Positions 26,853 through 37,194 of a stretch of 64,000 nt of DNA are shown here, one piece after another (position 1 is the stretch's first letter; every line of letters begins with the position of its first letter). The notes beneath the pieces are model-generated. The model searched no databases. It was not told where the DNA came from and saw nothing but the letters and a program-made list of their open reading frames with translations. The stretch is from NCBI GenBank assembly GCA_947448525.1, contig CANFNV010000004.1, positions 62,001 to 126,000 of the forward strand, written 5' to 3'. The position numbers and the translations under genes were made by a program. The stretch comes from Flavobacteriaceae bacterium (GTDB taxonomy: Bacteria; Bacteroidota; Bacteroidia; Flavobacteriales; Flavobacteriaceae).

Positions 26853-27677
26853 TTAGTTAACGGTATAATGTAACGTATCTATTTCGGATAAATGAAAATA
26901 ACCCAACGGGTATTCATCTTCATTGGTTTTATTGATAATGTTACCCCGCAATGTTGCAGGTGGAGTTGAAAAAGGTCTTCCGCCACCACTAGCTGAAATG
27001 CTGAGTAATTTTTCCATATAATTAAAATAACGTGTTGAAATCCCTTCTAAACTAAATAACAATTGATCTCCGGCTTTCAATTTTTTGTCAGAATAAAATC
27101 CAAACATCTGATTTCCTTGAAAAAACTCATCTTTTACGACACCATATTCAGGAATTACTTTTGTTGAATTTTTAACTCCAATCAAATAGTTGTTCACTTC
27201 TAATCCATTATCTTGATAGAAAAATTTCACTTGAATCACATCGCCACCGAATCCTTGAACGGTGTATTGTTGAGGAGTACTTTCAATTGTTGGTGTTGCC
27301 AAAAGTCTTTCGGTTGATTTATAGGTTTGTCCATTATAATTTACAGTTAATAAATAATCGTGATTTAGTACAGGAACAAAGGAATTGCATTCATATTCGC
27401 CCGTATTCGGAGTCTCATTAAATGCATAAACTATTGCTAATAAACTAGAAAGATCTTGTATGTAAATTGTGGCTCCAGAAACCGTCGGAATAACATTACT
27501 ATAATAATCTGTTGTAGTAGTTAGTCTTATGGTTTGATTGTTTCCAGAAGTTCCTTTTTGCCATAAAATAGTGGCGTCAATAACCAATTTTGGATTGGCT
27601 GTATCCAATGCTATATTGACTTTATCTTCGCAACTCATAAGTAGTACAAAGACTAAAAGGGAAAGTATTTTTTTCAT
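26853..27677 (-). CDS. DUF4249 outer-membrane lipoprotein
   Basis: The ATG at 27677 is preferred to one at 27746 that lies inside the TonB receptor gene, because it starts a lipoprotein signal MKKILSLLVFVLLMSC. The 274-residue product has the DUF4249 look: NPKLVIDATI near the start, TTTDYYSNVIPTVSGATIYI, then NHDYLLTVNYNGQTYKSTERL. DUF4249 proteins are regularly encoded beside TonB receptors in Bacteroidota and are thought to act with them, perhaps as surface ligand binders. It starts 4 bp after the receptor stop. Confidence 0.85.
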   Translation of the reverse strand: MKKILSLLVFVLLMSCEDKVNIALDTANPKLVIDATILWQKGTSGNNQTIRLTTTTDYYSNVIPTVSGATIYIQDLSSLLAIVYAFNETPNTGEYECNSFVPVLNHDYLLTVNYNGQTYKSTERLLATPTIESTPQQYTVQGFGGDVIQVKFFYQDNGLEVNNYLIGVKNSTKVIPEYGVVKDEFFQGNQMFGFYSDKKLKAGDQLLFSLEGISTRYFNYMEKLLSISASGGGRPFSTPPATLRGNIINKTNEDEYPLGYFHLSEIDTLHYTVN

Positions 27678-27681
27678 TTTA

Positions 27682-30054
27682 TTAAAATTTAAAGTTATAA
27701 GAAACCGCTGGAACCATTCCGAAAATAGATAATCGAATGGCTTCATTATTTCCAGAATCTTGATTTTGACGGAAGCTTATGGATGCCGCATTTTTTCGTC
27801 CGTAAAGGTTGTAAACACTAAAAACCCATTCGCCTTTCCATTTTTTATTAGCGTTGTGTTTTGGCGTTAAAGTTGCTGATATATCTAAATGATGGTATAA
27901 AGGCAAGTTGTTTTTATTGCGTAAACCATAACTCGGAACAGTTATTCCTTGATAGGTGTATTGTCCATTTGGATACGTTACTGGTTGTCCTGTTTGAAGC
28001 ACAAAATTGGCACCGAAATTCCATTTTTTATTCCATTTATAAGAACTTGTAATAGCTAAATTATGCGTTTTATCATAAGCAGATTTATACCAATCACCAT
28101 TATTGATTCCAGTTTCATTCGCAGTTCTACCAGGCGTTCTTTGTTCGGATCGTGAAAGTGTGTAAGCAATCCAACCGCTGAGTTTTCCTGTGTTTTTTCG
28201 CAACATAAGTTCCAAACCATACGAACGCATTTCGCCATTTAAAATTACTTGTTCGATTGCTTCGTTGGCTATCAAATCGGCACCGTCAATATAATCCATT
28301 CGGTTTTTGATTTTTTTGTAAAAACTTTCTACTTCCAAAGAGTAGTTATCGTCCTTAAAATTCGCAAAGTATCCTACAGCAAATTGATCGGCAATTTGAG
28401 GTTTGATGTAATTATCACTCGGTGTCCAAACGTCTAGGGGAGTAGGAGAAGCTGTATTAGACACCAATTGTAAATACTGTACCATTCTGTTGTAACTGAC
28501 TTTCAATGAATTGTTTCCATTCAATTCATATACTAAAGAAAATCGCGGTTCAAAGTTATTGAAATTGGCAATGGTTTTATTTTTGCTAAAATATTCCGTT
28601 CCAATTGGAGTCGCTTTTTCGTAAATTTTCAAATCATTATCAAAAGTTACAGGTTGATTATTGGCATATAAATTAACTGTTGAACTTCCCAATCGGTAAA
28701 ACATGCTGTAACGCAACCCATATTCTATATTGATTTTGTTACTTATTTTTTGTTCGGTATCAATATAAAAAGCAGGTTCAAAAGCATATTTTTTTTCTAG
28801 TTGCTTGTAATTAATGCTAGAATCATCGCGACTTGGTTCGATGGTTCCTGGGTTGAAATTGTAGTAAATACCATTCGCTCCATAATTCAATTTGATTTTA
28901 TCTGATAAATAATATTTAAAATCGTATTTTAGATTATAGTTTTTGATACCAGAATTCCAATTGAAACCTACAAAATCTAGGTTTAATCCGTAGTAATAAT
29001 CACTATAAATCATTGATAGATTGGAAAATAATTTATCGGAATACAAGTGATTCCATCGTAAATTTAATGTAGAATTTCCGTAAGTATTAGTAAAACTTTG
29101 ATTGATAGAAAACACATCGCGACCAAAATATCCAGAAAGAAATAAGCTATTACTTTTATCAAGTTTATAATTTAATTTGGTATTCAAATCATAAAAATAT
29201 GCCGAATTTTTATTGTTGGATAATTTTAAAAATAAATGCGCATAAGAAGCCCGACCTCCAATTAAGAACGAACCTTTGTCTTTTACAATTGGGCCTTCAA
29301 CAAGCAATCTACTGGAGATTAACCCAACACCGCCATTCATATGAAAATCTTTACTGTTTCCGTCTTTTTGGTAAATATCTAAAACGGATGAGGCACGGCC
29401 TCCAAATCGAGAAGGAATTCCGCCTTTGTATAATTTTAAATCCTTAATGGCATCTGGATTGAAAACCGAGAAAAATCCAAAAAGGTGGGAGGAATTAAAA
29501 ATTGTAGCCTCATCTAAAAGTATTAAATTTTGATCGGCACCACCACCGCGAACATTAAATCCCGATTGTCCTTCGCCTGCATTGGTAACCCCTGGAAGAA
29601 ATAAAATTGATTTAATGATGTCAACTTCGCCAAGAACAACGGGCATTTGCTTTATAGTTGCAATTGCCATTTTGTTAACGCTCATTTCTGGTTTTCGGGT
29701 GTTGGTTTTATTTTTTTCTGTAATGATGACCTCGTCTAGAATTTCACCAGATTCGATAAGAGAATAATTTTTTTTAATGTTCTGAGTTAATGAAATGTTC
29801 TCGTTAATAGTTTCAAAGCTTACATAACTAATATGCAATTCGTAATTTCCTTTAGGAAGAGTTAACGAATAAAACCCGTATTCATTGGTGGTAGTAAAAA
29901 AATTTGTCCCTTTAACATTTATACTAACTCCAATAAGGGTTTCGTTATTTTTTTTATCGGAAATGGTTCCGCTTAAAGTGAATTTTTCTTGAGAAAATCC
30001 AATGTTGTTTAAGAATAAAATTAGAAAAAAAACTAGTGATTTATGAAACGGCAT
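27682..30054 (-). CDS. TonB-dependent receptor with CarboxypepD_reg domain
   Basis: A 790-residue outer-membrane receptor. Order: signal peptide (~1-21), a carboxypeptidase-regulatory-like beta domain (~25-105, LSGTISDKKNNETLIGVSI), a plug (~115-230: VLGEVDIIKSILFLPGVT, GFNVRGGGADQNLILLDEA), and a 22-strand-type barrel ending in VSYNFKF. It imports a substrate with energy from TonB-ExbBD. With the DUF4249 gene downstream it forms a two-gene operon. There is no SusD, so it is not a standard glycan locus. The substrate is unknown. Confidence 0.92.
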   Translation of the reverse strand: MPFHKSLVFFLILFLNNIGFSQEKFTLSGTISDKKNNETLIGVSINVKGTNFFTTTNEYGFYSLTLPKGNYELHISYVSFETINENISLTQNIKKNYSLIESGEILDEVIITEKNKTNTRKPEMSVNKMAIATIKQMPVVLGEVDIIKSILFLPGVTNAGEGQSGFNVRGGGADQNLILLDEATIFNSSHLFGFFSVFNPDAIKDLKLYKGGIPSRFGGRASSVLDIYQKDGNSKDFHMNGGVGLISSRLLVEGPIVKDKGSFLIGGRASYAHLFLKLSNNKNSAYFYDLNTKLNYKLDKSNSLFLSGYFGRDVFSINQSFTNTYGNSTLNLRWNHLYSDKLFSNLSMIYSDYYYGLNLDFVGFNWNSGIKNYNLKYDFKYYLSDKIKLNYGANGIYYNFNPGTIEPSRDDSSINYKQLEKKYAFEPAFYIDTEQKISNKINIEYGLRYSMFYRLGSSTVNLYANNQPVTFDNDLKIYEKATPIGTEYFSKNKTIANFNNFEPRFSLVYELNGNNSLKVSYNRMVQYLQLVSNTASPTPLDVWTPSDNYIKPQIADQFAVGYFANFKDDNYSLEVESFYKKIKNRMDYIDGADLIANEAIEQVILNGEMRSYGLELMLRKNTGKLSGWIAYTLSRSEQRTPGRTANETGINNGDWYKSAYDKTHNLAITSSYKWNKKWNFGANFVLQTGQPVTYPNGQYTYQGITVPSYGLRNKNNLPLYHHLDISATLTPKHNANKKWKGEWVFSVYNLYGRKNAASISFRQNQDSGNNEAIRLSIFGMVPAVSYNFKF

Positions 30055-30181
30055 GTGGTTTTATTTTAGATTGCAAATTTCACGAATTGTAGTGAATAAT
30101 CTTGCGTATTTAATGTTAATGTATGGTTAATAATTGGACAATAATAGTTATTTTTTAAATACATTTACATTTTATTTATCC

Positions 30182-30889
30182 ATGAAAAATCAATGTATTT
30201 TTTTCATCTTTTTGTTATGTTTTTCTTTCAATGTTCAATCTCAGTTTGAAGCATCCAAAAGAAAAGTAAATATAAGTGCTGCACCCAATAAAACAGCTAG
30301 TAAAACGGCAGTTTTACCACAAAATAATCCAAGTGTTTTTTCACCTTCAATAAAATTTAAAAGTACGTTTTTTAAAAATACAGACGACAAATTTTTAATA
30401 GGATTGCCTGCTATTCCCAAAGTAGGAGAGGAGCAAAATCCGAAAAGTTATCCGTTAATAAACCCATCTCAAGATTATACAGACAAACTGAATGAGCAAT
30501 TAAAAGAAGATGGCATTCGTCCCGAGTTATTTAATCGGGATATGAATTTAGGGCAATTTGTTGTTTATACACAAAAAATTAGTTTAGATTCTAGAGATTA
30601 TGGTGTTGTTGATGGTGATTTGGTTCGTGTTTGGGTCAATGGACAGATTATTACCAATCAGATTTATTTAGAATCTAAGTTTATAGAGATTATTTTAAAC
30701 CTTGAAAAAGGGGTGAATGTTATAGAAATAGAAGCATTGAATTATGGTGATTTATCTCCAAACACTGGGCAATTTACATTCTATGATGATAATAAAGAAT
30801 TTGTTACTAATCAATATTGGAATTTAGGTGTTGGATATAAAGCCCGAATATTGATTGAATATAAAGATAGAATTTTGATGAAAAAATAA
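30182..30889 (+). CDS. secreted protein, unknown
   Basis: The start at 30182 is preferred over 30134, as it begins a signal peptide (MKNQCIFFIFLLCFSFNVQSQ). The 235-residue product has a Pro/Asn-rich middle (VGEEQNPKSYPLINPSQDY) and a C-terminal beta domain with DYGVVDGDLVRVWVNGQII and LNLEKGVNVIEIEALNYGD. The second half looks like a carbohydrate-binding or secreted adhesin-type beta-sandwich. It is divergent from the TonB receptor. No functional assignment. Confidence 0.75.
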   Translation: MKNQCIFFIFLLCFSFNVQSQFEASKRKVNISAAPNKTASKTAVLPQNNPSVFSPSIKFKSTFFKNTDDKFLIGLPAIPKVGEEQNPKSYPLINPSQDYTDKLNEQLKEDGIRPELFNRDMNLGQFVVYTQKISLDSRDYGVVDGDLVRVWVNGQIITNQIYLESKFIEIILNLEKGVNVIEIEALNYGDLSPNTGQFTFYDDNKEFVTNQYWNLGVGYKARILIEYKDRILMKK

Positions 30890-30918
30890 AAAAAGACGAC
30901 CTAAAAGTCGTCTTTTTT
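30889..30918. terminator. bidirectional terminator
   Basis: AAAAAAGACGAC / GTCGTCTTTTTT with a 6-nt loop between the convergent secreted-protein gene and icd. The A and T runs serve both strands. Confidence 0.88.
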
Positions 30919-30936
30919 ATATACTAAATTAAGGGT

Positions 30937-32160
30937 TTAACTTAATTTATGATCTAAGTTTTCTTTTATTGCTGCCAAGAAACCTTCGGTTGTTAAATAA
31001 TCTTCATTTGTTAATCCTTCTGGTTTTACTAACATAGCTAAATCTTTAGTCATTTTTCCGCTTTCAACAGTTTCAATACAAACTTGTTCTAACTTTAAAC
31101 AAAAATCGATTAGTTCTTGATTTTCGTCCAATTTTCCGCGGTGTTCTAACCCTCTTGTCCATGCAAAAATTGACGCAATTGGATTGGTAGAAGTCGCTTT
31201 CCCTTGTTGGTGCATTCTGTAATGACGAGTTACTGTTCCATGAGCTGCTTCTGCTTCGACAGTTTTTCCGTCCGGAGTTACTAATACCGAAGTCATTAAT
31301 CCTAATGAACCAAAACCTTGAGCTACGGTATCTGATTGAACGTCTCCATCATAATTTTTACAAGCCCAAACAAATCCGCCATTCCATTTCATGCAAGAGG
31401 CCACCATGTCGTCAATAAGTCGGTGTTCGTAAATCATTCCGTTTGCTTCAAAATCGGCTTTATAAGTGGATTGATAAACTTCTTCAAATATATCTTTAAA
31501 TCTTCCGTCATAGGCTTTTAAGATGGTGTTTTTGGTAGAAAGATACAGGGGCCATTTTTTAGTTAAAGCCATTTGGAATGATGAATGTGCGAACCCATAT
31601 ATACTTTCGTCAGTATTATACATTGCCATTGCAACTCCATTGCCTTCAAAATCATATACTTCCCAAGATTGGGTTTCTCCTGTTTCAGAAACAAAACTCA
31701 TGGTAAGCTTTCCTTTTCCTTTTATAATGGTGTCGGTTGCTTTGTATTGATCTCCAAAAGCGTGACGGCCAATAACTATTGGCTTTGTCCATCCTTGAAC
31801 GTATCTTGGAACATTACTCATGATAATTGGTTCCCGAAAAACGGTTCCTCCAACAATATTTCGGATCGTTCCGTTTGGAGATTTCCACATTTTAGAAAGG
31901 TTGAACTCTTTTACACGCTCTTCATCTGGAGTTATTGTAGCACATTTAATACCTACATTATATTTTTTAATTGCTTCCGCAGAGTCAATCGTGATTTGGT
32001 CTTTGGTAGCTTCACGACTTTCAATTCCTAAATCGTAATATTTGATGTCTAGTTCTAAATAAGGTAGAATTAATTGTTCTTTTATAAAGCTCCAAATAAT
32101 TCGTGTCATTTCATCTCCATCCAATTCTACTATTGGATTTACTACTTTAATTTTTGCCAT
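30937..32160 (-). CDS. icd: isocitrate dehydrogenase (NADP), eukaryote-like dimeric type
   Basis: A 407-residue protein starting [20 protein letters not shown], with the substrate block [20 protein letters not shown], the metal-binding [15 protein letters not shown] and the NADP-binding block [17 protein letters not shown]. These mark the subfamily II homodimeric NADP-IDH. It makes 2-oxoglutarate, CO2 and NADPH in the citrate cycle. Length is normal. It is a single gene with a terminator just downstream. Confidence 0.95.
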   Translation of the reverse strand: MAKIKVVNPIVELDGDEMTRIIWSFIKEQLILPYLELDIKYYDLGIESREATKDQITIDSAEAIKKYNVGIKCATITPDEERVKEFNLSKMWKSPNGTIRNIVGGTVFREPIIMSNVPRYVQGWTKPIVIGRHAFGDQYKATDTIIKGKGKLTMSFVSETGETQSWEVYDFEGNGVAMAMYNTDESIYGFAHSSFQMALTKKWPLYLSTKNTILKAYDGRFKDIFEEVYQSTYKADFEANGMIYEHRLIDDMVASCMKWNGGFVWACKNYDGDVQSDTVAQGFGSLGLMTSVLVTPDGKTVEAEAAHGTVTRHYRMHQQGKATSTNPIASIFAWTRGLEHRGKLDENQELIDFCLKLEQVCIETVESGKMTKDLAMLVKPEGLTNEDYLTTEGFLAAIKENLDHKLS

Positions 32161-32327
32161 TTTTTATAAGGTTGTTGTTTGTTTTAAAAATAATTTAGCG
32201 GTCACAAATATAATTAATAAGATATTAATTGTATTGAACTTATTGAACGAAGTCGATTGAATTATCAAATTATTAATTTAAAGTTTCAAAATTAGGAATA
32301 TGATAATTTCGAGGCGCTATTTTGCAT

Positions 32328-32358
32328 AAAAAAATCCTTTCGTTTAGAAAGGATTCTT
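32328..32358 (-). terminator. terminator after rplS
   Basis: Hairpin AATCCTTTC / GAAAGGATT with a T run on the minus strand, 20 bp after the rplS stop. Confidence 0.85.
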
Positions 32359-32378
32359 TATAAATATTGTAGAAAGAA

Positions 32379-32735
32379 TTAGTTTTTGTATCTTCTTTCT
32401 TTAATTTTTGCTTTTTTACCAGTGAGTTCTCTAAAGTAGTAGATTCTTGCTCTACGAACTTTACCTCTTTGGTTCAATTCAATTTTTTGTAAAGCAGGCA
32501 TATTTACTGGAAAGATACGCTCTACACCAACTGCTCCTGACATTTTACGAATTGTAAAAGTTTCAGTCATTCCTGAACCTTTTCTTTGAATAACCACTCC
32601 TTTAAAAAACTGAGTTCTTGTTTTTTCACCCTCTTTAATTTCGTAATAAACAGTGATTGTATCACCAGCTCCGAATGCAGGGAAATCATTTTTTGTTGAT
32701 AATTCGTTATTAACGAAATCTACTAAATTTGCCAT
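32379..32735 (-). CDS. rplS: 50S ribosomal protein L19
   Basis: A 118-residue L19 with the typical FPAFGAGDTITVYYEIKEG, RTQFFKGVVIQRKGSG, ETFTIRKMSGAVGVERIFP and RRARIYYFRELTGKKAKIKE blocks. It lies at the 30S-50S interface. The usual rpsP-rimM-trmD-rplS order is only partly kept: trmD follows upstream on the same strand, and rpsP and rimM are not here. Confidence 0.97.
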   Translation of the reverse strand: MANLVDFVNNELSTKNDFPAFGAGDTITVYYEIKEGEKTRTQFFKGVVIQRKGSGMTETFTIRKMSGAVGVERIFPVNMPALQKIELNQRGKVRRARIYYFRELTGKKAKIKERRYKN

Positions 32736-32816
32736 CTTTAATGCTAATTATGGTTTAAAATCTGAGCAACATTCACGGTTTTCGCCAGAGGTTAGTCAAA
32801 TGTGGGTGCAAAGATA
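32736..32816 (-). promoter_or_regulatory. rplS promoter and structured leader
   Basis: On the minus strand the -7 box TATCTTTG (32809-32816) is followed by a leader of about 70 nt. In it CACATT and AATGTTG can pair around a smaller GG/CC loop (CTCTGGCGAAAACCG). Its place and size fit an autoregulatory L19 leader; I recall an L19 leader motif described for flavobacteria, but could not compare the structure. Confidence 0.45.
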
Positions 32817-32871
32817 ATTAATAATTGATAATTAACAATTAATAATTAAAAAAATAATTAATATTTTCATA
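32815..32871. repeat. AT-only palindromic spacer
   Basis: A run made almost only of AATTAATAATT / AATTATTAATT-like words, between the rplS promoter and trmD end. It is self-complementary, could act as a weak hairpin, and has no coding potential. Confidence 0.4.
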
Positions 32872-32909
32872 TCAAAACCTTTTTATTATCAGTAAATCAA
32901 GATTAATTA

Positions 32910-33587
32910 TCAATTGTCTAGCAAATCAGGCCTTCTGTTTTTGGTATGTTCGAACGCCATTTCTTCACGCCATTTGTCAATTTTAGCGAAATTCCCACTG
33001 GTTAAAACTTCAGGAACCTTCCATCCTTTGTAGTCGGCGGGTCTTGTGTAAATGGGGCCAGAAAGCAATCCGTCTTGAAAACTATCGGACAACGCCGAAG
33101 TTTCATCGGATAAAACGCCTGGAATTAATCGGATCAGGGCATCAGATAAAACCAAAGCGCCCAATTCACCACCCGATAATACATAATCTCCAATTGAAAT
33201 TTCTTTAGTAATAAAATGATCTCGAACCCGTTGATCAACTCCTTTATAATGTCCACATAAAATTATAATATTTTCATACATAGACATTCTGTTTGCCATT
33301 TTTTGATTTAAAGTTTCTCCGTCTGGCGACATATAAATTATTTCATCATAAGATCTTTCCGATTTCAAAAAAGTAATACAATCATCTATTGGCTGAATAT
33401 TCATAACCATTCCAGCTCCTCCACCAAACGGATAATCGTCCACACTTTTTTGTTTGTTGGTTGTGTAATCTCTTAAATTATGAAAATAAACTTCAACCAA
33501 TCCTTTATCTATGGCACGTTTCATTATTGATGCTTCAAAAGGACTTTTTAGTAGTTCGGGAAGTATTGTTATAATATCTATTCTCAT
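32910..33587 (-). CDS. trmD: tRNA (guanine37-N1)-methyltransferase
   Basis: A 225-residue SPOUT enzyme. It begins [20 protein letters not shown] and carries [24 protein letters not shown] and the knot block [15 protein letters not shown] ... [17 protein letters not shown]. It makes m1G37 next to the anticodon, preventing frameshifts. It lies upstream of rplS on the same strand, though with its own gap and AT-rich spacer. Confidence 0.97.
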   Translation of the reverse strand: MRIDIITILPELLKSPFEASIMKRAIDKGLVEVYFHNLRDYTTNKQKSVDDYPFGGGAGMVMNIQPIDDCITFLKSERSYDEIIYMSPDGETLNQKMANRMSMYENIIILCGHYKGVDQRVRDHFITKEISIGDYVLSGGELGALVLSDALIRLIPGVLSDETSALSDSFQDGLLSGPIYTRPADYKGWKVPEVLTSGNFAKIDKWREEMAFEHTKNRRPDLLDN

Positions 33588-33726
33588 TTTAATATATCGA
33601 TTTGCAAATGTATAAAGTTTAAATCTTTTTAACCCAACGAATTCTTGTTTTAATAGGCATATGAGTCTTATTAAATTATAACTAGGATAAAAAGTCCAAT
33701 ATCAATTATTACTTTCTTAATTTAAA

Positions 33727-33760
33727 TAAAAAAATCCGCCTTGCTTTCACAAAACGGATT
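33727..33760 (-). terminator. terminator after lpdA
   Basis: On the minus strand AATCCG ... CGGATTTTTTT with a loop of about 16 nt, 23 bp after the lpdA stop. Confidence 0.75.
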
Positions 33761-33782
33761 AGACTAGTATCTATTCTTGTTT

Positions 33783-35171
33783 CTATAAATGAATTACTTC
33801 GCCATAGGCGTCAGCAACTGCCTCCATTACGGCTTCACTCATGGTAGGATGAGGGTGAATCGCTTTCAAGATTTCATGTCCAGTAGTTTCTAGTTTACGT
33901 GCCACAACTGCTTCAGCAATCATATCAGTTACTCCAGCTCCAATCATGTGACATCCCAACCATTCACCATATTTAGCATCAAAAATTACTTTCACAAATC
34001 CATCAGGTGTTCCAGAAGCTTTAGCTTTTCCAGAAGCTGAGAACGGAAATTTACCAATTTTCAACTCATATCCTTTTTCTTTTGCTTGTTTTTCCGTCAA
34101 ACCAACAGAAGCAATTTCTGGAGTAGCATAAGTACAACCTGGAACGTTTCCATAATCAATTGGTTCTACATGCAAACCCGCAATTTTTTCAACACAATTA
34201 ATTCCTTCTGCTGAAGCTACGTGAGCCAATGCTTGACCTGGTGTAATATCTCCAATAGCATAATACCCTGGCACGTTAGTTTGGCTGTAATCATTAACTA
34301 TAATCTTGTCTCTATCAGTAGCAATACCCACTTCTTCTAGACCTATATTTTCGATGTTTGTTTTAATTCCAACTGCCGATAGCAATACATCGGCTTCAAG
34401 AACTACTTCACCAGTAGCTGTTTTAACATAAGCTTTAACTCCAGCGCCAGAAGTGTCAATACGTTCTACAGAAGCACTAGTCATTATGTTTACGCCTGCT
34501 TTTTTCATTGAACGTTCCATTTGTTTAGAAATATCCTCGTCTTCAACAGGAACAATATTGGGCATGAATTCAACTATGGTTACTTCAGTTCCCATAGCGT
34601 TATAAAAATGCGCAAACTCTACTCCAATAGCTCCCGAACCCACAACAATAAGTTTTTTGGGTTGTTTTGGCAACGTCATGGCTTGTCGGTACCCAATAAC
34701 TTTAATACCATCTTGCGGAAGATTAGGCAACTCACGAGAACGAGCTCCAGTAGCAATGATGATATGGTCTGCTTCATATTCTGTAGCTTTTCCGTCAGTA
34801 TCAGTTACCTCTACTTTTTTACCTGGTTTTAATTTACCAAAACCATAAATGACGTCAATTTTGTTTTTCTTCATCAAAAATTGAACTCCTTTACTCATGT
34901 CGCCTGCAACATTTCTGGAACGATTGATCACGGCACTAAAATCCTTATCGTACTCTTTTATTGTCAATCCATAATCTGAAGCATGTTTTAGGTAATCAAA
35001 AACTTGAGCCGATTTTAAAAGTGCTTTGGTAGGAATACAACCCCAATTAAGGCAAATACCTCCCAAGCTTTCTTTTTCAATAACTGCTACTTTATAGCCC
35101 AATTGTGAAGCGCGGATTGCAGTAACATAACCTCCGGGACCACTTCCTAAAACAATAATATCGTATTTCAT
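33783..35171 (-). CDS. lpdA: dihydrolipoyl dehydrogenase
   Basis: A 462-residue flavoprotein. FAD loop GSGPGGYV at ~10-16, redox pair Cys40/Cys45 in GGICLNWGCIPTK, NAD loop VVGSGAIGVEF, second FAD motif YYAIGD, and C-terminal HPHPTMSEAVMEA with the catalytic His-Glu pair. It is the E3 subunit of pyruvate, 2-oxoglutarate or branched-chain dehydrogenase complexes, or of glycine cleavage. The partner genes are not adjacent. Confidence 0.95.
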   Translation of the reverse strand: MKYDIIVLGSGPGGYVTAIRASQLGYKVAVIEKESLGGICLNWGCIPTKALLKSAQVFDYLKHASDYGLTIKEYDKDFSAVINRSRNVAGDMSKGVQFLMKKNKIDVIYGFGKLKPGKKVEVTDTDGKATEYEADHIIIATGARSRELPNLPQDGIKVIGYRQAMTLPKQPKKLIVVGSGAIGVEFAHFYNAMGTEVTIVEFMPNIVPVEDEDISKQMERSMKKAGVNIMTSASVERIDTSGAGVKAYVKTATGEVVLEADVLLSAVGIKTNIENIGLEEVGIATDRDKIIVNDYSQTNVPGYYAIGDITPGQALAHVASAEGINCVEKIAGLHVEPIDYGNVPGCTYATPEIASVGLTEKQAKEKGYELKIGKFPFSASGKAKASGTPDGFVKVIFDAKYGEWLGCHMIGAGVTDMIAEAVVARKLETTGHEILKAIHPHPTMSEAVMEAVADAYGEVIHL

Positions 35172-35402
35172 TTTTAGAGAGTTTATTTATTATTTATAAA
35201 AAATGCAGTCGCTTTCGCTTTTGTCATTTTTTGTAGTTTTTTATTTAATGTTTGTAAAAATGAAATTTGCTTAAAAGCTAATTTCATTGTGTATGTTATT
35301 TTCAAAATTGATTCAGAGTGCGAATTTAAGGAATTATTTTAAAAAACTGTTTAAGAGTTTAAAAGTTTAAAAAAAGTAATACATTTAGAATTCAAACTTC
35401 AT

Positions 35403-37157
35403 TTATATTTCAACAGAAAATTGCGAATCATATAAGTTTTTGTAATAGCCATTTGTTTTGTTGAGCAATTCTTGATGCGAACCCGATTCTACGATATGCC
35501 CTTTATCCATTACAATAATTTTGTTGGCGTTTATAATAGTTGCCAAACGATGAGCAATCACAATTGAAGTTCTTCCTTTAGTGATTGTTTCTGTTGCCCG
35601 TTGAATCAATTCTTCCGAATAGGTATCTATAGAAGAAGTGGCCTCATCCAAAATTAGAATACTTGGATTACTCACATAAGCCCGAAGAAAAGCAATCAAT
35701 TGGCGTTGTCCTGATGATAGCATTACGCCTCGCTCTTTTACGTCATAATCATAGCCATTAGGCAAGCTTATAATAAAATCATGAACCCCAATTTTCTTTG
35801 CAGCTGTAATGACTTCTTCTCTTGAAATAGCCGCATTATTTAAAGTAATATTATTATAAATGGTATCGGCAAATAAAAATACATCTTGAAGTACAACTGC
35901 AATTTGGGTGCGCAAACTACTTAAAGTGAATACATTGATATTTAAATCATCCACATAAATCCCCCCCGAATCAATTTCATAAAACCGATTCAGCAAATTG
36001 ATAATAGTAGATTTTCCAGCTCCAGTTGCGCCAACAATAGCAATAGTTTCGCCTACTTTTACATCGAACGAAATCCCTTTTAAAACTTCTTCCTCTTTTA
36101 TGTAGCTGAAACGAACTTTCTCAAAACGAATATTTCCTTCAAAAGGGTGAGCAATAATAGTTCCGTTTTGTTGCACTTCTTCTTCGGTATCCAATATATC
36201 AAATACCCTGTTGGCTGCAATCATTCCCATCTGCATTTCATTGAATTTATCGGCAATTTGTCGTAACGGATTGAATAACATTCCAATAAACATAGTATAA
36301 GCAGTCATTTGTCCCACCGTAGTAAACGGATTATCATTCAATATTTGAAATCCACCATAAAGCACAATTCCGCCCAAGGTTATCGACGAAATAATATCGG
36401 CAATTGGAAAGAAAATAGAGTTATAAAGAATGGTTTTAATCCAAGCCACATTGTGTTTTTCATTAATTTCTTTGAATTTTTGATATTCAATAACTTCTCG
36501 ATTAAAAAGCTGTACGATTTTCATCCCAGTAACTCGTTCTTGAACAAACGTATTTAGATTGGAAACTTGATTTCGAACTTCTTCAAAAGCTACTTGCATT
36601 TTGCGTTGGAATATTCGGGTGATATATACCAATATTGGCATTGCAACAACAACAATAAGGGTCAAATGCCAATTCATATATGCCATAACTAACAAACAAA
36701 CCAACATTTTCATCAAGTCGCTCATAATCATAAACAACCCTTGACTAAAGATGCGTGCAATTTGTTCAATATCAGAGACCGAACGCGTAACCAGTTGTCC
36801 AACAGGTGCCGTATCAAAATACTTCATTCTGAACGATAGCATGTGTTGAAATAATTTAGTACGAATATCTTTGACAATATCTTGCCCTAGCCAATTCGCC
36901 CAAAGCACAAAATAGAATTGAGAAAGACCTTCCATTAATAAAGAAATCCCCATGATTATGGAGTATTTCATCAATCCAGATTTGTTCCCAGGTTTAATAA
37001 AAGTATCCACTGTAATTTGAAGAAACATTGGGCGAAATGCAGCAAAAATAGACAACAATATAGCAAATAGAATTACCCCTCGAAACCTAAATTTATAGGG
37101 CTTGGTATATTTCAATATTCGCTTAAATAATCCTATGTCAAATGCTTTTGCTTTCAT
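35403..37157 (-). CDS. ABC exporter (fused permease-ATPase)
   Basis: A 584-residue half-transporter. A six-helix type IV exporter domain (~20-310) precedes the ATPase with GATGAGKST, the Q loop AVVLQDVFLF, signature LSSGQRQLIAFLRAY (SSGQ instead of SGGQ), Walker B ILILDEATSSID and the switch His in IVIAHRL. It is of the MsbA/LmrA type and forms dimers. The substrate could be lipid, lipopolysaccharide precursor or drug. It lies 37 bp from truA on the same strand, and a shared transcript is likely. Confidence 0.92.
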   Translation of the reverse strand: MKAKAFDIGLFKRILKYTKPYKFRFRGVILFAILLSIFAAFRPMFLQITVDTFIKPGNKSGLMKYSIIMGISLLMEGLSQFYFVLWANWLGQDIVKDIRTKLFQHMLSFRMKYFDTAPVGQLVTRSVSDIEQIARIFSQGLFMIMSDLMKMLVCLLVMAYMNWHLTLIVVVAMPILVYITRIFQRKMQVAFEEVRNQVSNLNTFVQERVTGMKIVQLFNREVIEYQKFKEINEKHNVAWIKTILYNSIFFPIADIISSITLGGIVLYGGFQILNDNPFTTVGQMTAYTMFIGMLFNPLRQIADKFNEMQMGMIAANRVFDILDTEEEVQQNGTIIAHPFEGNIRFEKVRFSYIKEEEVLKGISFDVKVGETIAIVGATGAGKSTIINLLNRFYEIDSGGIYVDDLNINVFTLSSLRTQIAVVLQDVFLFADTIYNNITLNNAAISREEVITAAKKIGVHDFIISLPNGYDYDVKERGVMLSSGQRQLIAFLRAYVSNPSILILDEATSSIDTYSEELIQRATETITKGRTSIVIAHRLATIINANKIIVMDKGHIVESGSHQELLNKTNGYYKNLYDSQFSVEI

Positions 37158-37194
37158 TTACTTCACTGATGACTTTAAATCTTTCAATTATTAA

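Noticed and set aside
31585..32031. 148-residue open frame on the plus strand inside icd
   Set aside because: Shadow of icd; Cys/Phe/Ser-rich translation and no start signal.
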